The notes under the pieces were generated by a model, which worked only from the letters and a program-made list of their open reading frames with translations, had not been told where the DNA came from and did no database searches. A stretch of 64,000 nt of DNA, taken from the IMG/VR virus record IMGVR_UViG_3300009788_000091, positions 1 through 64,000 of that record, one strand, 5' to 3'. How positions within the stretch are numbered: the stretch's first letter is position 1; each line of letters begins with the position of its first letter. This document shows positions 47,606 through 56,020 of this stretch, one piece after another. The stretch comes from a virus. Made by a program: the position numbers and the translations under genes.

Positions 47606-48560
47606 TATCGATATCCCGTAAAATTTTAAAACTTCCAGATACTAAAAATGGTCTTTTATAAATAGCCAAAATATTATTGACCTCTTTATTCCCAGTAGCT
47701 TGAAAACCGCGATTAATACCACGATCTTCAAAAAATTCTTTTTCATGTAAATCAACTTTAACTCTACGTAAAGTTCCAGCAGAAGTTCCAGCAGCTTTTG
47801 TACTTCCAAGTTTTGCAATAAGATCAAAAGCAATTAACTTTGTTGCTTTTTGAACTAAAATAGGTGTACTTCCATCTGGTTCTAAAAATCCAAAACTACC
47901 TGTAATTTCAGTTCTAGTATCTTTTAAAAATACTCGATTTGTAAAAACGCCTGAAAAGATACTATCAGTTCGAATATTAATTTTAATTTTTGGATTCCAT
48001 CTGTCATCTTGAGGTTGTGCTCGACCTTTAAAAGCTTCAAAATCTTTATCTTCACCTTCTAAAAGTTCAGTTGAAGTATCATTGATTATCAATTTAGTAA
48101 TTTCAATAATAGGCACATCAAAATGCATCATATGTGAATTATTACCTTCAACTTTAAATACACCAGTTCGTTTATTGAAAAATCGACCTGTATGCCTATC
48201 AATTAATTCCATTGCTTCTAATATTAATTTATTACCCGTTGCTTTTGGAATATCATCAGAATGAAGTAAATTAGCAGTTCCATTTGCAATTGGATTTTCA
48301 GCACCTGTTTTAACAATCCTGAGTCGATCTGGTGAAGCAAGAATTTCAATAATGCAGTCTGGAAATCCTGCTTGGGATATAACATCTCCAACTAAAGGTA
48401 CAGGATCTGCACCAGCAACAACAAAATTATAAATATCTCCGCTGACATCTATTGTTTTAGAGGAAAGAGTAATACTAGATTTTTTAACTTTAGGATTACC
48501 AGCAATCGATAATTCTAAAAGTAAATCTGCATATTCAATATAATTACCTGTGTTATCCAT
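47598..48560 (-). CDS. Head-tail adaptor-like protein
   Basis: The 320-residue protein has an N-terminal beta domain. A helix region with ATGNKLILEAMELIDRHTGR and FNKRTGVFKVEG resembles head-tail adaptors (gp6/gp15 type, where LIEEATR-like helices contact the portal). A central VPIIEITKLIINDTS and a C-terminal helix pair follow. It starts the neck gene series after the decoration module. Longer than typical adaptors, so it may carry extra beta domains. Confidence 0.65.
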   Translation of the reverse strand: MDNTGNYIEYADLLLELSIAGNPKVKKSSITLSSKTIDVSGDIYNFVVAGADPVPLVGDVISQAGFPDCIIEILASPDRLRIVKTGAENPIANGTANLLHSDDIPKATGNKLILEAMELIDRHTGRFFNKRTGVFKVEGNNSHMMHFDVPIIEITKLIINDTSTELLEGEDKDFEAFKGRAQPQDDRWNPKIKINIRTDSIFSGVFTNRVFLKDTRTEITGSFGFLEPDGSTPILVQKATKLIAFDLIAKLGSTKAAGTSAGTLRRVKVDLHEKEFFEDRGINRGFQATGNKEVNNILAIYKRPFLVSGSFKILRDIDNV

Positions 48561-48589
48561 TTAGACTCCTTATGACAGTATAAGTTACC

Positions 48590-48883
48590 TTATAACGGTA
48601 ATCCATCCCAAAAACCCTTTTTTAAAGTATCAGATTTTGATTTTTCTTCTTCATCAATTTTTAAAGCTTCTGCTTTATTTACACATACCCCATTTCGACG
48701 AACTTTCCCTGGAGGGCATGGTCCATTAAGATGTGCAGATTTTTTTGTTCTACACATTGAATGAGCTACAGCTTGTGCTTGTTCAGGCGACATTCCTTCT
48801 CTAATTAAAATAGGAATACCACGCGCTACACAAGCTTGTTCTGATTCACCAGGTTTTCTTTCTACTTTATTAATATTTTTCAT
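48590..48883 (-). CDS. Small Cys-containing head-cluster protein
   Basis: The product of 97 residues (ATG 48883 with AAAGG upstream; a GTG 12 nt earlier is possible) contains ESEQACVARGIPILIREGMS followed by AQAVAHSMCRTKK, a short helix-turn-helix-like motif often fused to phage head-morphogenesis proteins. A GPCPPGKVRRNGVCV cysteine segment follows. As a free-standing protein it may be a detached domain of a capsid-assembly protein. Function is unknown. Confidence 0.6.
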   Translation of the reverse strand: MKNINKVERKPGESEQACVARGIPILIREGMSPEQAQAVAHSMCRTKKSAHLNGPCPPGKVRRNGVCVNKAEALKIDEEEKSKSDTLKKGFWDGLPL

Positions 48884-48896
48884 TTTACCTTTCACA

Positions 48897-49388
48897 TTAT
48901 ATTTTTACAGTTCTATTTATTTGTATTTTACCTGAATCACTTTCTCTTATTAAAAAAATACTGTTTTTTCCATCAAACGATATCTCGTCATTGTTATTCA
49001 AAAAACCAAAAGTATTATCTACTCCGGTAACAAAACTATAATATAGTTTTCCTGTACCCAAAGAAATAACAGTACATTTTAATTGATTTACAACTGCTTT
49101 TATTTCTAATTCAGATGTGGTAACTGTTTTTTTAATGGTAGTTAAATTATTTGATAATTTTTTATTATTCCATTCAGGTTTAGCTATTTGTGTTAAAATT
49201 TCATTATAAGTATATTTTATATAACCCTTCATAATATCTGGAAATTTTGTGTTAAATTTTAATATAGTTCTAGATCCATCCGCAGTAAATCTTAAGGCAT
49301 TACTATTATTTAACGAGGCGTTTATCATAGAATCTGTTATGTCTTCTTTATTTATAATAATATAAGTTTTTTGATTACGGAACATCAT
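48897..49388 (-). CDS. Beta-rich protein at the end of the decoration module
   Basis: The 163-residue product starts at ATG 49388, 9 nt after AGGAG; a TTG two codons earlier is also in frame. It is rich in Asn, Thr and Lys with alternating strands (SRTILKFNTKFPDIMKGYIK, KLYYSFVTGVDNTFGF, GKIQINRTVKI). It overlaps the FN3/LamG gene by 14 nt. Probably a virion surface or decoration component; no family is recognised. Confidence 0.6.
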   Translation of the reverse strand: MMFRNQKTYIIINKEDITDSMINASLNNSNALRFTADGSRTILKFNTKFPDIMKGYIKYTYNEILTQIAKPEWNNKKLSNNLTTIKKTVTTSELEIKAVVNQLKCTVISLGTGKLYYSFVTGVDNTFGFLNNNDEISFDGKNSIFLIRESDSGKIQINRTVKI

Positions 49389-50397
49389 TAACAATATCTC
49401 CTAATTCCATATTTATCATAGTGCCGTCATTTCCACCCTTATTGTCTGTTATTGTAGGAAATGTATCTCCATCACCCATTCTCCACCAATGCAATAGGTT
49501 TGTAGAAGTTGCATCAGATAATAAATTTGTAGGGTTGCCGGTATTATACAGTCTAGTTATATCAGTGGAAGATAGATTAATATTCCAAACAGCTACCTCA
49601 TCCATAAGTCCTAATAAAAAACTGGAAGTAACTGCATTAGAGGTTATCGCAGCTAAATCAAATCTACTTATATTAATAGCCCCAGGACTATATGTTTTAG
49701 TGGCGGAACTAGATGCATTATCAAATAATTCCCAACTAGAACCGTTTCTTACTAATACTAAAAAATGCCAAGTATTATTTTCTGCATTTCCTTCGACTAC
49801 CCCAGAATCTAAACCAGCATTATCTCTTATAAAAAATCCATAAAGATTGTTATCAGAGATTAATATTTGAATTCTAGGTTGCGTACTTGAATCATCACCA
49901 CCACCAAACATAGTCCTAAAAGTACCAGTCAATCCATTACTTTTGACCCAAAAACCGATAGACATAGTAGTATCTGTTTCCAACCCCGGAATATCAGATA
50001 TATTAACTCTTTCATCTATACCATCAAATATTAAACTTGAAGAACTTAGAAGTGAAGTAGGAGTAGCACTAATCTCACTAGATAGAGCAGATTCTCCTCC
50101 TAAGCCTACTGAGGCTATTTTATAAAAATAAGTAGTGCCATTAATTAATCCGAGATGTTCAAAAGTTAATGCAGGAGCAAAAGCTTTAATTTTAGTATCA
50201 GCAGTAGTTACTCCTCCAGTAGTATTAAAATATATGTGATACCTTAATGCTCCAACAGTAATATTCCATTCTAAATCAATTTTAGAATTTCCAGATGTAG
50301 CTGTAAAACCTGTAGGAATTCCTAATGGAGAATCTGTGCTTCCTTTATCAAATTCCACGTCAGAATTAACAGGTAAAATTATAGTGTTTCTTGACAT
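49375..50397 (-). CDS. Virion decoration protein with FN3 and LamG-like domains
   Basis: The 340-residue protein has an FN3 domain at about residues 25-112 (PTGFTATSGNSKIDLEWNI, YHIYF, TYFYKIASVG). A LamG/concanavalin-like sandwich covers about 118-330 (MSIGFWVKSNG, TWHFLVLVRNGSSWELF, LLGLMDEVAVWN, WWRMGDGD). Such domains bind carbohydrate on capsid or tail surfaces. Its place between capsid and neck genes suggests capsid fibres or collar. Gene context is structural and the domain pair is clear; the exact virion site is inferred. Confidence 0.75.
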   Translation of the reverse strand: MSRNTIILPVNSDVEFDKGSTDSPLGIPTGFTATSGNSKIDLEWNITVGALRYHIYFNTTGGVTTADTKIKAFAPALTFEHLGLINGTTYFYKIASVGLGGESALSSEISATPTSLLSSSSLIFDGIDERVNISDIPGLETDTTMSIGFWVKSNGLTGTFRTMFGGGDDSSTQPRIQILISDNNLYGFFIRDNAGLDSGVVEGNAENNTWHFLVLVRNGSSWELFDNASSSATKTYSPGAINISRFDLAAITSNAVTSSFLLGLMDEVAVWNINLSSTDITRLYNTGNPTNLLSDATSTNLLHWWRMGDGDTFPTITDNKGGNDGTMINMELGDIVNDVP

Positions 50398-50398
50398 T

Positions 50399-51001
50399 TT
50401 ACCACCTAAACAAAGTAAATAAAGTTCCAGATCCTAGAGTAACTGAGTTAGAAGTATAATCAAGTCTAATAAATTTACATGAAATACCGATCATTTCCCA
50501 TACTTGAGAATCGGGGCTATCTATTAGAATTATACCTCCTTTCTGTCCTCCTAGATTATTCCAATTAGTTCCATCGTCTGAACCTTGTAATATAGCTCTA
50601 GCATTAAAAGCATTTAAACCAGTCCAAAGAAGTTGTATACTACCTCCAAATTTAAAATTAGATATATTTAAAGCAGCGGTAGTAAAATTTGAAGTTAAAT
50701 CAAGAATTGTGGAAGTTTCAGAAACAGAAATTATATCTTTAGTTTTCAACTGACCGTTTAAAATATCGACTAAACCAAAAAGCGAATTATGTAAATTACC
50801 TCCTGCTTTAAAGTTGTCTTCGAAATCTACCTGATGAACATTTCTTGGTATATTCTTTTTAACTGTGTGCTCAAATGTTATATCACCCTTTCTAGCCATT
50901 AAAAAATAGTGATCCCCATTTTCAACAAATTGAATAGATACATTAAAGGTTGTAATTAATAGTTTAAATTCTGGCCAAGTATTTGTTATTAGTTGTTCCA
51001 T
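50399..51001 (-). CDS. Decoration-module beta protein
   Basis: The 200-residue product has an N-terminal WPEFKLLITTFNVSIQFVEN segment. A helix follows, then a beta domain with GSIQLLWTGLNAFNARAILQ, GSDDGTNWNNLGG and FIRLDYTSNSVT. The C-terminal part resembles the small sandwich used for measuring-type insertions in other phage structural proteins. It is separated by 1 to 2 nt from both neighbours, so it belongs to the same transcript. Role: virion surface, inferred from context. Confidence 0.6.
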   Translation of the reverse strand: MEQLITNTWPEFKLLITTFNVSIQFVENGDHYFLMARKGDITFEHTVKKNIPRNVHQVDFEDNFKAGGNLHNSLFGLVDILNGQLKTKDIISVSETSTILDLTSNFTTAALNISNFKFGGSIQLLWTGLNAFNARAILQGSDDGTNWNNLGGQKGGIILIDSPDSQVWEMIGISCKFIRLDYTSNSVTLGSGTLFTLFRW

Positions 51002-51003
51002 AA

Positions 51004-51756
51004 TTAATTGTCCAATAAAATAAGATCATAACCAGACACTAATGAAAGTGATCCAGTTGCTGCTTGCCCAAAAATTTTGATATCTGATTTTTCAGTTAAT
51101 ATTAATGGGATTTTAAACTGATGGTCCACATGACCAGCAGATGCACTAATACGTATTTTTGTTTGAAACACTTGCCCAAAAGGTTTAATTTTTAAACTAA
51201 TTCTAGGTGCCCTATTTGACTCACCCGAACCAAGCCACACCCTAATTAAAAGACCTGTTTTATTACTTGGAATGGTAAACATTGTCATCAGAGACTCGTT
51301 ATCACTCGGATTTATCGCCGCAAGAGCATCTCCATTAGATTGATTTCTTGCAATGATTGTTCCATCATTTTCTCCAAGAATGCCTGCGCTGCGAATGATC
51401 ATTAAAAATATACTGCGATATTGATTAGTAGTGTTTACTGTAGTTAATCCATTAAGATTTACAATTTCATTTTGAAAATTAAAAAGATCATCAAGACCAA
51501 ATACTTCCATGGTATTCGCGCCTGTTCCAAGTAAAGTATCGTTCACACTAGTACTATCTATATTTAATATAACAGCAGCAGTTGGAGATGGATATATAGA
51601 TACATTGTCAGGATTATTCCAAATATCTTCTCCAGAAACAGGAACGGATAAATTTTCTCCTGCCTGTATAATTGCTGTAGCACCTGGAATAAATCCTCTT
51701 TGTACAGCTATGAAAAAATCATCAGATATAGTTCTTTTTTTATTAAAACCTGACAT
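51004..51756 (-). CDS. Decoration-module structural protein
   Basis: The start at 51756 makes a TAATG junction with the upstream stop; a longer frame to 51774 exists. The 250-residue beta protein contains MEVFGLDDLFNFQNEIVNLN, YRSIFLMIIRSAGILGENDG, and MTMFTIPSNKTGLLIRVWLG. The 'QNE-VNLNG...Y..I..M...SAG..G.N.G' pattern recurs in phage virion proteins of undefined location. It is likely one of several surface proteins displayed from the head or collar. Confidence 0.65.
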   Translation of the reverse strand: MSGFNKKRTISDDFFIAVQRGFIPGATAIIQAGENLSVPVSGEDIWNNPDNVSIYPSPTAAVILNIDSTSVNDTLLGTGANTMEVFGLDDLFNFQNEIVNLNGLTTVNTTNQYRSIFLMIIRSAGILGENDGTIIARNQSNGDALAAINPSDNESLMTMFTIPSNKTGLLIRVWLGSGESNRAPRISLKIKPFGQVFQTKIRISASAGHVDHQFKIPLILTEKSDIKIFGQAATGSLSLVSGYDLILLDN

Positions 51757-52037
51757 TATAGTCTCCAGGCCCACAATCTAATATTTGCTGAAGCAGTTGC
51801 TCTAAACCAAATTTTTGATTCGCTTAGTCCATCAAATGTAATTGCACCGTCCTCATCAGTTAATATTCCATCAAGATTAGGTCTACGAAAAGAAAAATCA
51901 ATTGTTTGGTTTTTTGAATCATTTATGATTATAATTTTTGTTGCTAAAAACGGAAGTATGATTTGTGCTTCACTGGGAAAGCTAACGGCATTAATTGGTA
52001 ATGATATAAAGAAGAAAGTTCGATTTGTTAAAGCCAA
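51756..52037 (-). CDS. Small decoration-module protein A
   Basis: The 93-residue product appears to start at TTG 52037 after a GGGGAAAG. It ends with TFDGLSESKIWFRATASANI and RLWAWRL, closely similar to the ending of the next upstream gene (VTFTNVDIGRIAVRK...LVRIWAYN). The two are likely paralogous beta modules. The TAATG junction couples it to the following gene. Structural function is inferred. Confidence 0.55.
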   Translation of the reverse strand: MALTNRTFFFISLPINAVSFPSEAQIILPFLATKIIIINDSKNQTIDFSFRRPNLDGILTDEDGAITFDGLSESKIWFRATASANIRLWAWRL

Positions 52038-52062
52038 TTTTTTCTTTCCCCATTAATTATTT

Positions 52063-52142
52063 GCCCAAATTCTGACTAAAACATCAATTGTAAGCCTAAA
52101 TTGCGACCAAAACATTAATTGTAAGCCCAAATTCTGACCAAA
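52063..52142. repeat. 31-bp direct repeats duplicating a gene 3' end
   Basis: Copies at 52063-52093 and 52094-52124, plus at least 18 bp from 52125, share GCCYAAATT and YAATTGTAA segments. The third copy is the coding end of the 52115-52405 gene (VRIWAYN and its stop). The other two lie beyond the stop as non-coding echoes. Confidence 0.85.
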
Positions 52143-52405
52143 GTATTTGTTCCACTAGGTTTTCTAACAGCAATTCGTCCTATATCTACATTTGTAAATG
52201 TAACCATTCCATCTGCAACAGTAATTAAACCGTCTTTTTTAGTCCCATCAGCCCCAGTAGTAGTAAATTCTAAACTTGCACCTTCTGTTTTAATTTTAAG
52301 ATTCCGCATTGAATCTGTAAATTGAAAACTATTGTCTATGTAATTAATAGTTAAATTGCCTAATTCCACATAAAACATTCCATTTCTATTTGCAAAAACT
52401 GTCAT
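52115..52405 (-). CDS. Small decoration-module protein B
   Basis: The 96-residue beta-rich protein contains GNLTINYIDNSFQFTDSMRN and DGLITVADGMVTFTNVDIGR and ends LVRIWAYN. Its second half parallels that of the 51756-52037 product. Its 3' end is echoed twice in the gap downstream, evidence of local duplication. It starts 1 nt after the upstream gene stop. Function: small surface or decoration subunit, inferred. Confidence 0.55.
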   Translation of the reverse strand: MTVFANRNGMFYVELGNLTINYIDNSFQFTDSMRNLKIKTEGASLEFTTTGADGTKKDGLITVADGMVTFTNVDIGRIAVRKPSGTNTLVRIWAYN

Positions 52406-52406
52406 G

Positions 52407-52799
52407 TTAATCTCCTATTGCATCAATCGATTGGCCTGGAAACATTTGTTTACCGACTTTTCTTAAATCAATTCTTGCTGAAATTGGTGGAGGTGGGTTG
52501 TCATAAGTATAAACCATGATTTCTAATTTAATATAATCTGCGTGACAAATAAGTTTTTCTCCCACTTTTCTTTTAACCCCGTTTTTTTCGTTATAAACTA
52601 ATTCAGCATAAAATCTAACTAGATTAAACTTTTTTGGAAATGGTAATGTATGAAACTTCCCATTATGTAAAATCCCAATTCCCGAAATCCTATTTTGAAA
52701 ATCTGTTACGGATGACCATTCTAACCATTGCTTTTGATCTTCTTCTCGATTTAAATCAAAAGCTAAAGTTTGACCATCACGTAAATTGACCTTTATCAT
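52407..52799 (-). CDS. Decoration-module protein of unknown function
   Basis: The 130-residue product starts MIKVNLRDGQTLAFDLNREE, has a W-rich DQKQWLEWSSVTDFQNR segment and ends with SARIDLRKVGKQMFPG. The mixed beta pattern and Pro-rich YDNPPPPIS loop are compatible with a small virion protein. It follows the capsid-associated basic proteins. No family is recognised. Confidence 0.6.
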   Translation of the reverse strand: MIKVNLRDGQTLAFDLNREEDQKQWLEWSSVTDFQNRISGIGILHNGKFHTLPFPKKFNLVRFYAELVYNEKNGVKRKVGEKLICHADYIKLEIMVYTYDNPPPPISARIDLRKVGKQMFPGQSIDAIGD

Positions 52800-52847
52800 T
52801 CGAACATTCCTTTTGTGCTAGGGCCAATTAAGGGATGCTAAAAACTT

Positions 52848-53171
52848 TTACCTCCGCTTATGCTTTGGTGCCTTTAATTCCTTCTTTTGTTTTTTCTTCG
52901 ATTCCTCTTTATCATCGGATTTCTTTGCAGGAGCCTCGGCACCAGCAGGTTTTGCTGGTGCTTTGGCTTTAGCTTCTTCAACTCTTTCTGCAACGACCTT
53001 GATTCGGGCTTTTGGATAAGCCATTTTAATGTAAGCCAACTCACCTTCAGTAACTGTGATTGGTTTACGCGGCATTAAATGGATTGAACCCTTACATGAG
53101 CGTTTGCAGTCCTTTGGAAACCCTTCGACATAAAGAGGGGAATAATCGTAATACATAATTAGTTTTTTCAT
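52848..53171 (-). CDS. Capsid-adjacent basic protein
   Basis: The 107-residue protein has a globular N-terminal half with SPLYVEGFPKDCKRSCKGSI and PITVTEGELAYIKMAYP. The C-terminal half is Ala/Lys/Pro-rich and disordered, ending in KAPKHKRR. The first half resembles short proteins that phages encode next to the major capsid gene. The basic tail could contact DNA or the acidic scaffold. Function unknown. Confidence 0.65.
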   Translation of the reverse strand: MKKLIMYYDYSPLYVEGFPKDCKRSCKGSIHLMPRKPITVTEGELAYIKMAYPKARIKVVAERVEEAKAKAPAKPAGAEAPAKKSDDKEESKKKQKKELKAPKHKRR

Positions 53172-53195
53172 ATTGTTTAACCCCCTTTTTCATTT

Positions 53196-53435
53196 TTACG
53201 CCTTAGATTTTTTTCTTTTCTTCTTTTTTGATCCTAAAACTTTACGCTTTTTTAATTTCTTAGGTTTAGAAGATGCCATTTCTGTTTTAAGCAAAGCGAC
53301 ATGAAAATGTCCATTTGCTTTATATTCAGCCACTACATCTTCACCTTTGATAATTCGTGGGACATCTCTGACCCATCTCATTTTTCCAAGTGTATAAGTT
53401 TTTGGACCTTTTAAAACGACTCTTGCAGTTACCAT
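53196..53435 (-). CDS. Small basic capsid-adjacent protein
   Basis: The ATG at 53435 is chosen because AAAGGAG lies 5-6 nt upstream; in-frame codons extend to 53471. The 79-residue product begins MVTARVVLKGPKTYTLGKMR and includes a compact WVRDVPRIIKGEDVVAEYKA segment. It ends in a strongly Lys/Arg-rich tail. It is encoded directly after the capsid gene. It may be a decoration or DNA-packing helper. Confidence 0.6.
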   Translation of the reverse strand: MVTARVVLKGPKTYTLGKMRWVRDVPRIIKGEDVVAEYKANGHFHVALLKTEMASSKPKKLKKRKVLGSKKKKRKKSKA

Positions 53436-53483
53436 TTGTGCTCCTTTCATTGCCAAATATGGGCTACTCAACTATTTATCTAA

Positions 53484-54698
53484 TTAGGCTAATCCAATGT
53501 TAATGCCAAGAACAACAGCGTCAGTTTCTTCAATCTGACTTGCTACTCTTGCTGTCATAGCAAACTCTGTAACCGAACCAAAGATGTTTCGATCACGTTC
53601 CAACCGAATGTCACGACCAATTCCAAGTATCATATTCCTGAATTCAGTCAACCACATTTGGCTTTCAGCTAGATAACTTAATTTCACATCACTAGGATCA
53701 GAAATCGCTCCTGAACCTGGATGAGTAATAGTTCCAGCTGCGTTATCAATCGTGTAATCGGTAGGATTCACAAAAGGAGTAACAGGAACCTTCGGATTTG
53801 CATTGATAGTTTGCAAAACAAGAATGTCACTACCAGCAACAATATTCTTATTTTTCAATGCAACTGGACTTACACCAGTTCCCAAAGAAAATTCTTCGGT
53901 AATCAAAGGCGTCTGAGGAAGTAGAGCCAATGGCACCAATTCAATTCCAAATGGGCGAAGATTTACTTCACTTGTTGCAGCTGTATCACCAAGACCAGTT
54001 GCGCGTGAAGCCAGGTTATTCCTGAAAAGTTGTTCGGTGGTATCCGAAATGAAAAATTTCAGGTTACGCTTGTTACGTTTGAACTTGCTAGGCATTTCAA
54101 CAATCATGTCACTGAAAATCTGATGCTTAATATTTTCGCCATCATTATCAACGATATGACTTAATCCAGCTAGTTTCATCCAACCATCTTGCAATTTAAG
54201 ATAAGTATCAACGATCACTTCCGTAGCTGATCCGCCATCGACCAATTCACTTTCGAATTTAACTGCACCAAGTTTATCACCTTGGATATACAATTCTTCA
54301 AGATCGTTCGAAAATTGAGTCGCCATCAATCTCATGATGGTATCTTCAACAGCTTCACCTTCTAAGTTTTCAGAAAGGAACTCATCTGAAATTTCCCATG
54401 GAACCATAATTTCTTCTGGTTGTAGGGTGACCTTACTGGTGTTGATTTTTCGTCGAACACCTGGATCAACAGCTTCTTTCTTAGGAACAGCAACTCTGGC
54501 TCCAACTCCAATTTTATCGATATCTAATTTATCATTTCGAAATCGAATAACTCGAACGCGACCTTGAAGACCAGTCACATCAATAACAAAATCAATGAAA
54601 CGATCTGCTTGTGCATCGTTCAATCTTCCTGCTGCTGCGATTTCCGCAGTTGTGATTACTGCTTTTTCCAGCAATTCTTTATTAGTTAGCTTACTCAT
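53484..54698 (-). CDS. Major capsid protein (HK97 fold expected)
   Basis: The 404-residue protein has an N-terminal helical region (LLEKAVITTAEIAAAGRLND), then an E-loop/P-domain-like part with VTLQPEEIMVPWEISDEFLS and ENLEGEAVEDTIMRLMATQF. It ends in a beta region with LAESQMWLTEFRNMILGIGR. The EEIMVPWEISDEF-type strand is a usual sign of HK97-like major capsid proteins. Its length, strong ribosome binding site (AAAGGGGG) and place after protease and scaffold genes agree. Confidence 0.88.
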   Translation of the reverse strand: MSKLTNKELLEKAVITTAEIAAAGRLNDAQADRFIDFVIDVTGLQGRVRVIRFRNDKLDIDKIGVGARVAVPKKEAVDPGVRRKINTSKVTLQPEEIMVPWEISDEFLSENLEGEAVEDTIMRLMATQFSNDLEELYIQGDKLGAVKFESELVDGGSATEVIVDTYLKLQDGWMKLAGLSHIVDNDGENIKHQIFSDMIVEMPSKFKRNKRNLKFFISDTTEQLFRNNLASRATGLGDTAATSEVNLRPFGIELVPLALLPQTPLITEEFSLGTGVSPVALKNKNIVAGSDILVLQTINANPKVPVTPFVNPTDYTIDNAAGTITHPGSGAISDPSDVKLSYLAESQMWLTEFRNMILGIGRDIRLERDRNIFGSVTEFAMTARVASQIEETDAVVLGINIGLA

Positions 54699-54718
54699 TT
54701 TTAACCCCCTTTAAGGTT

Positions 54719-54737
54719 TGTTATACAGTGTTATACA
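54719..54737. promoter_or_regulatory. Double 9-mer box upstream of the major capsid gene
   Basis: Two exact TGTTATACA copies (54719-54727 and 54729-54737) are separated by a G. The box fills most of the 53-bp gap between scaffold and capsid genes, 21 bp before the ATG. Confidence 0.7.
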
Positions 54738-54751
54738 AACAACTCAAATCA

Positions 54752-56020
54752 TTATTTAGTTCGACCTGATCCAGACTTACCACTATTCGCTGCATTTCTT
54801 TTTCGAATAGAAGTACGAATATTATCTAAATTAAGTAAATCTTTAAATACAGATTCAGTTTTAGTTGTTTGATTTTCATCATTATCATCATCTTCGTCGT
54901 CGTCATCTTCGTCATCTATGGCTCCAGATGCACCTGCTGTAACTTCGAGATCATCAAATCGTTTTTTAAGTTTGTCAGAACTAGTTTTTACTTCAGTTTT
55001 GACAGATTCAACTGCTTCTTCAATAGATTCAACTGCTTCTTCCAGATTTTTTATCTGCTTCACAGTTTCATCCATAGATTTTTTCATTGAAGAACCTTTC
55101 TTTTTTTGGCCCATCACCGAAGCGATAAGACTTGAAAGAGATTCAGCAATTTGTCTCAAAGTAGCCAATCTTTGAGATGAAATTTTAGCACCTGCTTTTT
55201 CGACTTGATTTTCATCATCAGAATCTTCGTCAGAATCTTCATCTTCATCAGAATCTTCATCAGATACTTCCGATTTTACAGCCTTGATACGGTCTAGAAG
55301 TTCAGCATACCCAGTTTCAGTTTCATCAGACTTGTTTTTGTCTGCGACCTGTTCAACTTGGTTTGAACTAGCTAACATAGTAACTTGCTCTAAAGCTGCC
55401 ATGTTTAACGCGACGACTTCATTAAGAGCACTCGCACTGCTCTCATGTAACGTTAACGACTGCTCTAACAAGCCTTTCAATTCACCTATATTCTTTTCTA
55501 ACGCTTTAATACGTTTTTCTAAATTCATATTAATTTTTCCTTTTTCTTGATCATCAGAATCTTCATCTTCATCAGAATCTTCATCAGTTTCTTCGTCTGA
55601 ATCAACTTCATCTGTCTTTTCAAACTTTTCAGGATGTTCTGATTTGAATTTTTCAAAATCAAAATTACCATCCATACAAGCGCCAGCAATATCATGTTCC
55701 ATTGCACATGAGAAACAAACAGAACAAAGAAGTCCGATCTTAGGTTCGCTTCCACCTACTTGTTTACAGAAAACGCAAGTGCCTTCATCTGAATCAGATT
55801 TTTTTACTTTTTTAATCCAATTCCCACCTTTTACTGCTGCATCTTTATAAAGTTCTTGCAAAGATTGCGCTATATTTTTAAAATTTTTCGCATTGGCGTT
55901 TTTAAATAAATAAAATGATTCACCAATTGCTGGTTTATCGACACTTGAAACCTCATGCACTTCAAGATCAACAATTCGTTTCTTCCCATTTGATTTAATT
56001 TTCTTTTTTCTTTTTTTCAT
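54752..56020 (-). CDS. Capsid scaffold-like protein with zinc-finger and acidic segments
   Basis: The preferred ATG is 56020 (TAATG with the upstream stop; AGAGGG 8 nt upstream). The 422-residue protein starts very basic. A VDLEVHEVSSVDKPAIGESF segment follows, typical of XkdF/protease-linked phage proteins, then a four-Cys region (CVFC...CSVCFSC). Acidic Asp/Glu/Ser stretches alternate with coiled coils (LEKRIKALEKNIGELKGLLE; IKNLEEAVESIEEAVESVKT). This architecture suits an internal scaffold. It lies between the protease and major capsid genes. Confidence 0.7.
   Translation of the reverse strand: MKKRKKKIKSNGKKRIVDLEVHEVSSVDKPAIGESFYLFKNANAKNFKNIAQSLQELYKDAAVKGGNWIKKVKKSDSDEGTCVFCKQVGGSEPKIGLLCSVCFSCAMEHDIAGACMDGNFDFEKFKSEHPEKFEKTDEVDSDEETDEDSDEDEDSDDQEKGKINMNLEKRIKALEKNIGELKGLLEQSLTLHESSASALNEVVALNMAALEQVTMLASSNQVEQVADKNKSDETETGYAELLDRIKAVKSEVSDEDSDEDEDSDEDSDDENQVEKAGAKISSQRLATLRQIAESLSSLIASVMGQKKKGSSMKKSMDETVKQIKNLEEAVESIEEAVESVKTEVKTSSDKLKKRFDDLEVTAGASGAIDDEDDDDEDDDNDENQTTKTESVFKDLLNLDNIRTSIRKRNAANSGKSGSGRTK

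Noticed and set aside
54869-55550. Plus-strand open frames over the scaffold gene
   Set aside because: They are antisense shadows of acidic and coiled-coil codons, rich in Phe/Ile/Ser, without start signals.
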